A stretch of 64,000 nt of DNA, from assembly GCF_016595245.1 (NCBI RefSeq), contig NZ_JAENHM010000059.1, positions 80,323-144,322 on the forward strand, written 5' to 3'. The notes under the pieces were generated by a model that worked only from the letters and a program-made list of their open reading frames with translations, had not been told where the DNA came from and made no database searches. This DNA is from Azospirillum endophyticum (lineage in GTDB: Bacteria; Pseudomonadota; Alphaproteobacteria; Azospirillales; Azospirillaceae). The position numbers and the translations under genes are program-made. Of this stretch, positions 41,393-51,867 are shown in pieces. Numbering within the stretch: position 1 is the first letter of the stretch; every line of letters begins with the position of its first letter.

Positions 41393-42736
41393 ATGTCCAC
41401 CGCCGTCCGTTTCGCCCCCAGCCCGACCGGCCGCATCCATGTCGGCAATGTGCGGTTGGCGCTCGTCAATTGGCTGTTCGCGCGCAAGACCGGCGGAAGC
41501 TTCATGTTCCGGCTGGACGACACCGACGAGGAGCGCTCCACCCAGGCCTTCGCCGACGCCATCGCCGCCGACCTGACCTGGCTCGGCCTGACCTGGGATC
41601 GTTTCGCCCGCGAAAGCGACCGCTATCCGCGCTATGACGAGGCGGCTGCGGCGCTGAAGGCCGCCGGCCGGCTCTATCCCTGTTACGAGACGCCGGAGGA
41701 GCTGAGCCTCAAGCGCGCCAGTCTGGTGTCGCAGGGCCGTCCGCCGATCTACGACCGTGCCGCCTTGCGCTTGACCGACGAGGACCGCACCCGGCTGGAA
41801 GGAGAGGGGCGTAAAGCCCATTGGCGCTTCAAGCTGAGCCCGACTCCGGTGGAATGGAGCGATCTCGTCCGCGGTCCGGTGCGGTTCGAGGGCTCGGCCC
41901 TGAGCGATCCGGTGCTGATCCGAGAGGACGGCCGGCCGCTCTACACCCTGACCAGCGTGGTCGACGACGTCGATTTCGCCGTCACCCACATCATCCGCGG
42001 CGAGGACCATGTCGCCAACACCGCGGTGCAGATCCAGATCTTCGAGGCCCTCGGCGGCGCCGTTCCGATCTTCGCCCATCTGCCGCTGCTGACCGATGCC
42101 GGCGGGCAGGGGTTGTCGAAGCGGCTGGGCAGCCTGTCGGTCGGCAGCCTGCGCGACGAGGACGGCATCGAGCCGATGGCGGTCAACAGCCTTCTGGCGA
42201 AGCTCGGCACCTCCGACCCGATCGAGGCGCGGTTGACGCTGGACGAGCTGGTGGCGGAGTTCGACCTGTCGAAGGTCGCCCGCGGCACGCCCAAGTTCGA
42301 TCCGGAGGAGCTGGGCCGGCTGAACGCCCGCGTCCTGCATCTGACGCCGTTCGACGCCGTGGCCGCCCGGCTGGAAGCGCTGGGCCTGAGTGGCGCCGAT
42401 GCCGCCTTCTGGGAAGCGGTGCGGCCCAATCTGGCGCGGCTGGGCGACGCGCGCGACTGGTGGGCGGTGACCCATGCGCCGGTGACGCCGGTGGCGGAGG
42501 ATGCCGCATTCCTGGCCCAGGCGGCGGCGCTGCTGCCGGACGAGCCGTGGGACCTCGGCACCTGGGGCGCCTGGACCGCCGCGGTGAAGGGGGCGACGGG
42601 GCGCAAGGGCAAGGAGTTGTTCCTTCCGCTGCGCCGGGCCCTGACCGGGCGCGACCATGGACCGGAATTGAAGAACCTGCTACCCCTGATCGGACGGGCG
42701 CGCAGCCTCCGGCGGCTCGCCGGCGAGACCGCCTGA
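41393..42736 (+). CDS. gltX: glutamyl-tRNA synthetase
   Basis: 447 residues, class I. The HIGH-type motif is APSPTGRIHVGNVR near residue 7. The KMSKS-type motif is GLSKRLG near 240. HIIRGEDHVANTAVQ is diagnostic for GluRS. No zinc-binding cysteine set is visible. The short length is typical of one of the two GluRS forms in alphaproteobacteria, where a second copy may handle tRNA-Gln; which form this is cannot be told here. The ATG at 41393 is the family start; a long upstream in-frame extension is not coding. cysS follows 28 bases later. Confidence 0.95.
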   Translation: MSTAVRFAPSPTGRIHVGNVRLALVNWLFARKTGGSFMFRLDDTDEERSTQAFADAIAADLTWLGLTWDRFARESDRYPRYDEAAAALKAAGRLYPCYETPEELSLKRASLVSQGRPPIYDRAALRLTDEDRTRLEGEGRKAHWRFKLSPTPVEWSDLVRGPVRFEGSALSDPVLIREDGRPLYTLTSVVDDVDFAVTHIIRGEDHVANTAVQIQIFEALGGAVPIFAHLPLLTDAGGQGLSKRLGSLSVGSLRDEDGIEPMAVNSLLAKLGTSDPIEARLTLDELVAEFDLSKVARGTPKFDPEELGRLNARVLHLTPFDAVAARLEALGLSGADAAFWEAVRPNLARLGDARDWWAVTHAPVTPVAEDAAFLAQAAALLPDEPWDLGTWGAWTAAVKGATGRKGKELFLPLRRALTGRDHGPELKNLLPLIGRARSLRRLAGETA

Positions 42737-42764
42737 AACCTCTCTATATTCAGGAGTTCGGACC

Positions 42765-44141
42765 GTGCCGTTGGACCTCTACAACACGCTGACCCGCCGT
42801 AAGGAGCGCTTCGAGCCGCTTCGCCCGGACCACGTCGGCATGTATGTCTGCGGTCCGACCGTCTACGACACCGCCCATATCGGCAACGCCCGGCCGGTGG
42901 TGGTGTTCGATTTGCTGTTCCGGCTGCTGTCGCGGCTCCATCCGGCGGTGACCTATGTCCGCAACATCACCGATGTGGACGACAAGATCATCGACCGCGC
43001 GCGGGACAGCGGCGAGCCGATCGACGCGCTGACTGCGCGCACCACCGACCTGTTCCATGCCGACATGGATGCGCTGAACGCGCTGCGCCCGACCATCGAG
43101 CCGCGGGCGACCCAGCATATCGGCCAGATGATCGCGCTGATCGCCACGCTGATCGAGCGCGGCAACGCCTATGCGGCGGAGGGCCATGTGCTGTTCTCCG
43201 TGCCGTCGATGCCCAGCTACGGCCAATTGTCGCGGCGCTCGCTGGACGACATGATCGCCGGCGCGCGGGTGGAGGTGGCGCCCTACAAGCGCGATGCCTC
43301 CGACTTCGTGCTGTGGAAGCCCAGCAGTCCCGACCAGCCCGGCTGGGACAGCCCCTGGGGCCGCGGCCGTCCGGGCTGGCACATCGAATGCTCCGCCATG
43401 GCGAAGGAGCATCTGGGCGTAACCTTCGACATCCATGGCGGCGGGCTGGACCTGATCTTCCCGCATCATGAGAACGAGATCGCCCAGAGCTGCTGCGCCA
43501 ACGGCACCGACCGGCTGGCCCGCACCTGGGTCCACAACGGCTTCGTCACGGTCGAAGGCGAGAAGATGTCGAAATCCCTCGGCAACTTCTTCACCGTGCA
43601 CGACCTGCTGGACGAATTCCCCGGCGAGGCGATCCGCCTGACCCTGCTGAGCGCCCATTACCGCCAGCCGCTGGACTTCACCCGCGAGGGCATCCGGCAG
43701 GCCAAGGGCGCGCTCGACCGCTGGTACCAGGCCCTGCGCGGCGATCCGGCGGCGATGGCGGCCGAGCTGCCCTTCGATGTGCTGGCGGCGCTGGAGGACG
43801 ATCTGAACAGCCCGCTCGCCATCGCGCATCTGCACGAGCTGGCGACCGCGGTGAACAAGGCGAAGACCGATGCCGAGAAGGCTGCGGCCAAGGGCGCCCT
43901 GCTGGCGGCGGGGCAACAGCTCGGCCTGTTGCAGCAGGACCCGGAAGCCTGGTTCCGCTGGGCGCCGGCCGGCGGTGCCGAGGGGCTGAGCGATGCCGAC
44001 GTCGAGCAACTGATTGCCGACCGCAAGGCAGCCCGCACGGGGAAGAACTTTGCCGAGGCCGACCGCATCCGCAAGGCGCTGGCCGAGAAGGGCATCGTTC
44101 TGGAAGACGGTCCGCAGGGCACGACCTGGAAGCGCGGGTGA
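42765..44141 (+). CDS. cysS: cysteinyl-tRNA synthetase
   Basis: 458 residues, class I. MYVCGPTVYDTAHIGNARP carries the first zinc Cys and the HIGH motif (HIGN). FDIHGGGLDLIFPHHENEIA with its upstream WHIECSAMA supplies further zinc ligands. KMSKSLGNF is the KMSKS loop. The C-terminal anticodon domain ends IRKALAEKGIVLEDGPQGT. The GTG start has CAGGAG upstream and is the conserved start. It is in a likely operon with gltX and is followed by an inverted-repeat element. Confidence 0.97.
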   Translation: MPLDLYNTLTRRKERFEPLRPDHVGMYVCGPTVYDTAHIGNARPVVVFDLLFRLLSRLHPAVTYVRNITDVDDKIIDRARDSGEPIDALTARTTDLFHADMDALNALRPTIEPRATQHIGQMIALIATLIERGNAYAAEGHVLFSVPSMPSYGQLSRRSLDDMIAGARVEVAPYKRDASDFVLWKPSSPDQPGWDSPWGRGRPGWHIECSAMAKEHLGVTFDIHGGGLDLIFPHHENEIAQSCCANGTDRLARTWVHNGFVTVEGEKMSKSLGNFFTVHDLLDEFPGEAIRLTLLSAHYRQPLDFTREGIRQAKGALDRWYQALRGDPAAMAAELPFDVLAALEDDLNSPLAIAHLHELATAVNKAKTDAEKAAAKGALLAAGQQLGLLQQDPEAWFRWAPAGGAEGLSDADVEQLIADRKAARTGKNFAEADRIRKALAEKGIVLEDGPQGTTWKRG

Positions 44142-44153
44142 GGTGGTGAAGAT

Positions 44154-44266
44154 CCCCTCTCCCCCCTGGGGAGAGGGTTAGGGTGAGGGGGATGCACCGC
44201 GTGCCTTCCCGAGAATCTTCACCATGTCTCCCCCTCACCCAGCCCTCTCCCCGGGGGGAGAGGGGC
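44154..44266. repeat. long-arm inverted repeat (REP-like intergenic element)
   Basis: The left arm 44154-44191 has CCCTCTCCCCCCTGGGGAGA and then GGGTTAGGGTGAGGGGG. The right arm 44227-44266 has CCCCCTCACCC, AGCCCTCTCCCC and GGGGGGAGAGGGG, its approximate reverse complement. The arms are 35 bases apart and each is itself palindromic around GGGG. Similar CTCTCCCC/TTAGGGTGAGGG elements are scattered between genes in many proteobacteria. Here it follows cysS. Confidence 0.8.
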
Positions 44267-44421
44267 ACAGAGTAGGGAGAGTGTGCTTCTTCCAGATTGT
44301 CCCTCTTCCTGCAACAAACCTTCGTGAATTCTGCGGATTATCCCACGCCTCGATCCGGCTTAATCTCCTCCTCAGACGAAACGCGGCCCAACCGGCCACC
44401 CTGATCGAGGAGACCCTGACC

Positions 44422-44853
44422 ATGATCGACAATCGCACCGCCCCCTATGCCGCCTTCCTCCTGCGCGTCGGCCTCGGCCTGCTGTTCCTGGCCCATGGCT
44501 TGGTGCTGAAGGTGCTGACCTTCACCATCCCCGGCACCGTCGGTTACTTCGAGAGCATCGGCTATCCCGGCGCCTTCGCCTATCTCGTGATCCTGGGCGA
44601 GATCGGCGGCGGTCTGCTGCTGATCGCCGGTGTCTACACCCGCTGGATCACCCTGGCCCTGCTGCCCATCCTGATCGGTGCTACCCTGCAGCATGTCGGC
44701 AATGGCTGGGTCTTCAATGCGCCGGGCGGTGGTTGGGAGTTCCCGGCCTTCTGGATGGTTCTGCTGATCGTGCAATCGCTGCTGGGTGACGGCGCCTTCG
44801 CCCTGAAGGTTCCGGCACTGGGTGCCCTGGCCGCCCGCCGCGAACTGGCCTGA
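44422..44853 (+). CDS. DoxX family membrane protein
   Basis: 143 residues and four membrane helices: FLLRVGLGLLFLAHGLVLKV, YLVILGEIGGGLLLIAGVYT, WITLALLPILIGATLQHVGN and FWMVLLIVQSLLGDGAFAL. The first-helix RVGLGLLFLAHG pattern defines DoxX. Members are linked to thiol or quinone redox in other bacteria, but the function here is unknown. GAGGAG lies upstream of the ATG at 44422. An in-frame upstream reading through the repeat element is not coding. It is monocistronic. Confidence 0.92.
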   Translation: MIDNRTAPYAAFLLRVGLGLLFLAHGLVLKVLTFTIPGTVGYFESIGYPGAFAYLVILGEIGGGLLLIAGVYTRWITLALLPILIGATLQHVGNGWVFNAPGGGWEFPAFWMVLLIVQSLLGDGAFALKVPALGALAARRELA

Positions 44854-44972
44854 TCCGCAACCAGAACCGGCATTCGGCGCGACACGGAACGGGGAAGGGG
44901 CATTTCGCCTCTTCCCCGTTCCGCGTCGCCGTCCCATTTGGTAGACAGGACGGAGACCAACCGGAGAGCCTG

Positions 44973-46343
44973 ATGACCGTTTCGCCGAACGACCAGCACA
45001 AGACGGAGTCCTCCGGGGTCCTGAATCTGCTGGACGACCTGATCGCCAAGGCGCGCGCTGCCGGTGCGGACGCCGCCGATGCCGTGCTGTTCGACAGCGC
45101 GTCCGTGTCCCTCGCCCAGCGGCTGGGCAAGACCGAGAAGCTGGAGCGCTCCGAATCGGGCGATCTCGGCCTGCGGGTGTTCATCGGCAAGCGGCAGGCC
45201 ATCGTCTCCTCCACCGACCGCAGTGCGAAGGCTCTGAGCGAGCTGGTAGAACGCGCCATCGCCATGGCCCGCGTGGTGCCGGAGGACGGCTTCGCCGGCA
45301 TCGCCGATCCCGAACAGCTGGCCCGCAGCTGGCCCGACCTCGACATCTGCGACAACGAGGAGCCGTCGTCGGAGACGCTGATCGAACGTGCCCGCATCGC
45401 CGAAGAGGCGGCGCTGGCGGTCGAGGGCGTCACCAATTCCGAAGGGGCCGACGCCGGCTGGAGCCGCTCCACCGTCGCCATTGCCGCCTCCAACGGCTTT
45501 GCCGGCAGCTACGGCGTGTCGCGCCAGTCGCTGTCGGCCTCGGTCATCGTCGGAACCGGCACGGGGATGGAGCGCGACTACGACTATGACAGCAAGGTCT
45601 ACGGCGCCGACCTGCGCGATGCCGCCGAGATCGGCCGCGAGGCCGGCGAGCGTGCCGTGCGCCGCCTGAACCCGCGTCGGGTCAAAAGCTGCAAGGTGCC
45701 GGTGTTCTTCGACCCGCGGGTGTCGCGCGGCCTGCTCGGTCACCTGACCGGCGCCATCAGCGGCCCCAGCATCGCCCGTGGCACCAGCTTTCTGAAGGAC
45801 AGGATGGGGCAGCAGATCTTCGCTTCCTCCATCACCATCGTCGACGACCCGCATGTGAAGCGCGGCCTGCGCTCCCGCCCCTTCGATGCCGAGGGTGTCG
45901 AGGTGAAGCGGCGCACGCTGATCGAGGACGGCGTACTGACGACGTGGCTGCTTGACCTGCGTTCCGCCCGGCAACTCGGCCTGCAGACCACCGGCCACGC
46001 CGCCCGCGGCACCTCCGGCCCGCCCGGCCCGGCCCCGGCCAACGTCTATATGGCCGCCGGCAAGCGCAGCCGAGCCGACATGCTGGCGGAGATCAAGGAC
46101 GGCTTCTACCTCACCGACCTGATGGGCATGGGCGTCAACGGCGTCACCGGCGACTACAGCCGCGGTGCCGGCGGCTTCTGGATCGAGAACGGCCAGATCA
46201 CCTATCCGGTCAACGAGATCACCATCGCCGGCAACCTCAAGGACATGTTCTTGAACATGGAGGCCGCCGACGACCTGGAACTGCGCTTCGGCATGGATGC
46301 GCCGACCGTGCGCATCGACGGCATGACCATCGCCGGCATGTAA
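44973..46343 (+). CDS. pmbA: TldE/PmbA metalloprotease homologue
   Basis: 456 residues. It is the PmbA (TldE) subunit type. Typical parts are LGLRVFIGKRQAIVSSTDRS, VTNSEGADAGWSRSTVAIAA, VPVFFDPRVSRGLLGHLTGA, LIEDGVLTTWLLDLRSARQL, and the C-terminal GVNGVTGDYSRGAGGFWIEN. TldD carries the HExxxH zinc site; PmbA lacks it and pairs with TldD to degrade small peptides and mature microcin-like RiPPs. The tldD partner is not in the window. Confidence 0.95.
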   Translation: MTVSPNDQHKTESSGVLNLLDDLIAKARAAGADAADAVLFDSASVSLAQRLGKTEKLERSESGDLGLRVFIGKRQAIVSSTDRSAKALSELVERAIAMARVVPEDGFAGIADPEQLARSWPDLDICDNEEPSSETLIERARIAEEAALAVEGVTNSEGADAGWSRSTVAIAASNGFAGSYGVSRQSLSASVIVGTGTGMERDYDYDSKVYGADLRDAAEIGREAGERAVRRLNPRRVKSCKVPVFFDPRVSRGLLGHLTGAISGPSIARGTSFLKDRMGQQIFASSITIVDDPHVKRGLRSRPFDAEGVEVKRRTLIEDGVLTTWLLDLRSARQLGLQTTGHAARGTSGPPGPAPANVYMAAGKRSRADMLAEIKDGFYLTDLMGMGVNGVTGDYSRGAGGFWIENGQITYPVNEITIAGNLKDMFLNMEAADDLELRFGMDAPTVRIDGMTIAGM

Positions 46344-46395
46344 GCGTCGGCGTCGTGGGATGGGCGGAGGGGGCTCCGCCCACCTCTTCATCATT

Positions 46396-46410
46396 TGGCA
46401 TCGTTCTTGC
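46396..46410 (+). promoter_or_regulatory. candidate sigma-54 promoter upstream of amt
   Basis: TGGCAT-CGTTC-TTGC has the exact GG-N10-GC spacing of sigma-54 promoters and matches TGGCAC-N5-TTGC at all but one base. Ammonium transporter genes are classic NtrC/sigma-54 targets. The caveat is a terminator-like hairpin 20 bases downstream of the predicted start, before the amt gene. Confidence 0.45.
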
Positions 46411-46429
46411 GCAGACTGCGGGCAACCCA

Positions 46430-46450
46430 AGGCGGGTTCGCCCGCTTTTT
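46430..46450 (+). terminator. Rho-independent terminator between pmbA and amt
   Basis: GCGGG (46432-46436), loop TTCG and CCCGC (46441-46445) are followed by TTTTT. It ends the pmbA transcript, or attenuates a transcript from the sigma-54 site. Confidence 0.65.
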
Positions 46451-46525
46451 GTGCTGCATTTCCGCCACTCTGCCTTTGCAAACGTCAGCTGGGCCCTTGC
46501 GCAGATTTGCCTGAACTGTTAGCAG

Positions 46526-46546
46526 TTTGCCGATTTTTTGGGCAAA
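46526..46546. repeat. short inverted repeat in the amt leader
   Basis: TTTGCC (46526-46531) and GGCAAA (46541-46546) flank GATTTTTTG, 20 bases before the amt ATG. TTTGCC also occurs at 46506-46511, giving a run of related motifs that could bind a regulator. Confidence 0.35.
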
Positions 46547-46565
46547 ATGCTGAAGGTTTGTGCAA

Positions 46566-47792
46566 ATGGATGCGGCAAAGACGGGTGGCGACGTCCTTTT
46601 CGTGCTGATGGGCGCGGTGATGGTGCTGGCGATGCATTGCGGCTTCGCCCTGCTGGAGGTCGGGACGGTCCGGCGCAAGAACCAGGTGAATGCCCTGGTG
46701 AAGATCCTGTCGGATTTCGCCATGTCGACCATCGCCTATTTCTTCGTCGGCTACGCCGTCGCCTATGGCGTCGACTTCTTCGCCGACGCCCATACGCTGG
46801 TCGGCAAGGGCGCCGGGGGCTTTGCCGCCCATGGTTATGATCTGGTGAAGTTCTTCTTCCTGGCGACCTTCGCCGCCGCGGTGCCCGCCATCGTGTCCGG
46901 GGGCATCGCCGAGCGCGCCAAATTCTGGCCCCAGGCGGCCGCCACGCTGGCGCTGATCGCGCTGTTCTACCCGCTGCTGGAAGGCACGGTGTGGGGCACC
47001 CGCTTCGGCCTGCAAAGCTGGATGGCCGCGACCTTCGGCCAAGCTTTCCACGACTTCGCCGGGTCCGTGGTGGTGCACGCCTTCGGCGGCTGGGTGGCGC
47101 TGGGCGCGGTGCTGAACCTGGGCAATCGCCGCGGCCGCTACCGTCCCAACGGCTCGCTGATCGCCATCCCGCCGTCGAACATCCCCTTCCTGGCGCTGGG
47201 CGCCTGGGTGCTGTGCGTGGGCTGGTTCGGCTTCAACGTGATGAGCGCGCAGGCGCTGGACGGCGTGTCGGGGCTGGTCGCGCTGAACTCGCTGATGGCG
47301 ATGGTCGGCGGCATCAGCACGTCGCTGGTGATCAGCCGCACCGACCCCGGCTTCGTCCACAACGGCGCGCTGGCCGGTCTGGTGGCGGTCTGCGCCGGGT
47401 CCGACGTGATGCATCCGCTGGGGGCGCTGGTCACCGGCGGCATCGCCGGGCTGCTGTTCGTCTGGGCCTTCAACAAGTGCCAGATCGACTGGAAGATCGA
47501 CGACGTGCTGGGCGTCTGGCCGCTGCACGGCCTGTGCGGCCTGACCGGCGGCCTGCTGGCCGGCGTTTTCGGGCAGGAGGCGCTGGGCGGCCTGGGCGGC
47601 GTGTCGATCCTCAGCCAGATCGTCGGCACGGCAAGCGGTGCCGGATTCGGGTTCGCCGCCGGTCTGGCGGTCTACGGCCTGCTGCGCGTCACCGTCGGCA
47701 TCCGCCTCGACCCCGAACAGGAGTACAAAGGCGCCGACCTGTCGTTGCACCACATCACCGCCTACCCGGAAGAGGACGCGCCGACACAGTGA
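46566..47792 (+). CDS. amt: ammonium transporter (Amt family)
   Basis: 408 residues and 11 membrane helices, with no signal peptide. Amt signatures are LLEVGTVRRKNQVNALVKIL, FFFLATFAAAVPAIVSGGIA, DFAGSVVVHAFGGWVALGAV (with the first pore His), and GVWPLHGLCGLTGGLLAGVF (with the second). It moves ammonium across the inner membrane for assimilation. The ATG at 46566 is preferred to a GTG two codons earlier. No glnK gene is adjacent, so control by PII must come from elsewhere. A sigma-54-like site lies upstream. Confidence 0.95.
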   Translation: MDAAKTGGDVLFVLMGAVMVLAMHCGFALLEVGTVRRKNQVNALVKILSDFAMSTIAYFFVGYAVAYGVDFFADAHTLVGKGAGGFAAHGYDLVKFFFLATFAAAVPAIVSGGIAERAKFWPQAAATLALIALFYPLLEGTVWGTRFGLQSWMAATFGQAFHDFAGSVVVHAFGGWVALGAVLNLGNRRGRYRPNGSLIAIPPSNIPFLALGAWVLCVGWFGFNVMSAQALDGVSGLVALNSLMAMVGGISTSLVISRTDPGFVHNGALAGLVAVCAGSDVMHPLGALVTGGIAGLLFVWAFNKCQIDWKIDDVLGVWPLHGLCGLTGGLLAGVFGQEALGGLGGVSILSQIVGTASGAGFGFAAGLAVYGLLRVTVGIRLDPEQEYKGADLSLHHITAYPEEDAPTQ

Positions 47793-47904
47793 TGCAAGGC
47801 TGGCAACTCCGCCGCCCTTTGGCCGCCACTTGCTTTGGCGGGGCGGCGGCTTTAGTGTCCGGCGCGAACTCCTCCCCCTCACGACGCCGGATTTTGACCG
47901 CCCC

Positions 47905-48590
47905 ATGAAGGCCGCCATCGTCGTTTTCCCCGGCTCCAACCGCGAACGCGACGCCGTCGCCGCGCTGGAGGCCGTCAGCGGGACCAAGCCGCATCTGGTC
48001 TGGCACCGCGACACCGAACTGCCCAAGGTCGACCTGATCGTCGTGCCCGGCGGCTTCTCCTATGGCGATTACCTGCGCTCCGGCGCCATGGCGGCGCATT
48101 CGCCGATCATGCGCGAGGTGAAGGCGCGGGCCGAACAGGGCGTCCGCGTCCTCGGCGTCTGCAACGGCTTCCAGATCATCACCGAGGCCGGGCTGCTGCC
48201 CGGCGCGCTGATGCGCAACGGCGCCCTGAAGTTCGTCTGCCGCGTCCAGCATCTGCGGGTGGAGAACACCGACAGCCCCTTCACGAAGAAATACGCGAAG
48301 GGCCAGATCGTCCGTTACCCGGTCGCCCATGGCGACGGCAACTACTGGACCGACGCGGAGACGGTGAAGCGGCTGGACGGCGAGGGCCAGGTTGCCTTTC
48401 GCTATGTCGGCGACGAGGCGCGGGCCGATCCGCGCGGCAACCCGAACGGCTCGGTGTCCGACATCGCCGGCATCTTCAACGCCAAGCGCACCGTGCTGGG
48501 CCTGATGCCGCACCCCGAGGACGCGGTGGAGGCCCTGCACGGCAACACCGACGGCAAGCCCATGTTCGAAGGTCTGGTGGAGGCCCTGTC

Positions 48591-48594
<4 letters not shown>
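47905..48594 (+). CDS. purQ: phosphoribosylformylglycinamidine synthase subunit PurQ
   Basis: 229 residues. This is the glutaminase subunit of the PurSQL complex in purine synthesis. The nucleophile Cys is in GVRVLGVCNGFQIITEAGLL and the His/Glu pair in LGLMPHPEDAVE. AIVVFPGSNRERDAV and IVVPGGFSYGDYLRSGAMAA are conserved. Start 47905 is the family start. The stop overlaps the purL GTG (GTGA), so the two are translationally coupled. purS is not immediately upstream, where it is often found. Confidence 0.96.
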
Positions 48595-50828
<2,234 letters not shown>

Positions 50829-50850
50829 GAAGGCTCCGACAAGGGCCGGA

Positions 50851-50887
50851 CGAAGGGCCGCTTCCAGTGAAGCGGCCCTTCGGTTTT
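50851..50887 (+). terminator. Rho-independent terminator of purL
   Basis: CGAAGGGCCGCTTC (50851-50864) and GAAGCGGCCCTTCG (50869-50882) form a 14-bp stem with loop CAGT, followed by GTTTTC. Confidence 0.8.
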
Positions 50888-51020
50888 CTTGGCCGGAGAC
50901 CGCGCCGTTCCTGCGCCGGCCCGGCTCGACATCGACCATCCTGTACATAACGGTGATTCGCGCTAAACTCGCCGTCCAAAAGGGTTGGAGCGGTGCATGG
51001 CTGCGCCTGGAGGCGGGGGA

Positions 51021-51845
51021 ATGGGGTTTTCAGTCACCTTCTGGGGCGTGCGCGGCACGATTCCCTGCCCGATGGCCTCGCATCTGGGTTTCGGCGGCAA
51101 CACGTCCTGTGTCGAAGTGCAGGCGGGGAAGCAGCGGATCATCATCGACGCCGGCACGGGATTGCGAATGCTGGGCCGCAAGCTGCTGGCCGAAGGGGTG
51201 ACCGGCGCCACGCTGCTGCTCAGCCACACCCATCTCGACCATATCAGCGGCTTTCCCTTCTTCGCGCCGGCCTACACCAAGGGCTTCAGTCTGCGCGTGA
51301 TCTCCGGCCATCTCACCGGCAGCCCCGACATCGAATCGGTCATGGCACGCCAGATGGAACGGCCGCTGTTCCCGGTGCCGCTGCGCACGATGGGCGGCGA
51401 CCTGAGCTTCCTGGAGGTGCCGCCCGGCCACTGCTTCAAGCTCGACGGCGGGGTGCGCATCCACACCGCGGCGCTGAACCATCCCGACGGCGCCACCGGC
51501 TACCGGATCGAATATCAGGGCCGGTCCATGGCCTACGTCACCGATACCGAACATGTGCCCGACCATCCCGACCGCAACATCCTGAACCTCGTGGATGGGG
51601 TGGATCTGCTGCTTTACGACTCGACCTACACCGACGAGGAGTGGGCGCAGCGGATCGGCTGGGGCCATTCCACCTGGATGGAAGCGGTGCGGATCGCCCG
51701 TGCGGCCCATGTGAAGACTTTGGGCCTGTTCCACCACGATCCCGATCACGACGACGCCACGATGGAACGGATCGAGGCGGCGGCCAAAGCCGAGTTCAAG
51801 AATTGCTTTGCCGCGCGCGAGGGAACCACCATCTCCCTCGACTAG
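51021..51845 (+). CDS. metallo-beta-lactamase-fold hydrolase
   Basis: 274 residues. The metal site SHTHLDHISGFPFF (HxHxDH) lies near residue 72. Later ligands appear in HTAALNHPDG and VTDTEH, and the closing GLFHHDPDHDD. The start MGFSVTFWGVRGTIPCP and FGGNTSCVEVQAGKQRIIID are typical of a ribonuclease Z/phosphodiesterase-like branch of the superfamily often found near signalling genes. Substrate unknown. GGAGG lies seven bases before ATG 51021. The SLC13-type gene follows after 22 bases and may be cotranscribed. Confidence 0.9.
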   Translation: MGFSVTFWGVRGTIPCPMASHLGFGGNTSCVEVQAGKQRIIIDAGTGLRMLGRKLLAEGVTGATLLLSHTHLDHISGFPFFAPAYTKGFSLRVISGHLTGSPDIESVMARQMERPLFPVPLRTMGGDLSFLEVPPGHCFKLDGGVRIHTAALNHPDGATGYRIEYQGRSMAYVTDTEHVPDHPDRNILNLVDGVDLLLYDSTYTDEEWAQRIGWGHSTWMEAVRIARAAHVKTLGLFHHDPDHDDATMERIEAAAKAEFKNCFAAREGTTISLD

Positions 51846-51867
51846 CTTTTGCTGCGCATCGGGAATC

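Noticed and set aside
46484..46505. Second sigma-54-like site (TGGGCCCTTGCGC) nearer to amt
   Set aside because: The GG-to-GC distance is not ten bases in any register, so it does not fit a -24/-12 promoter.
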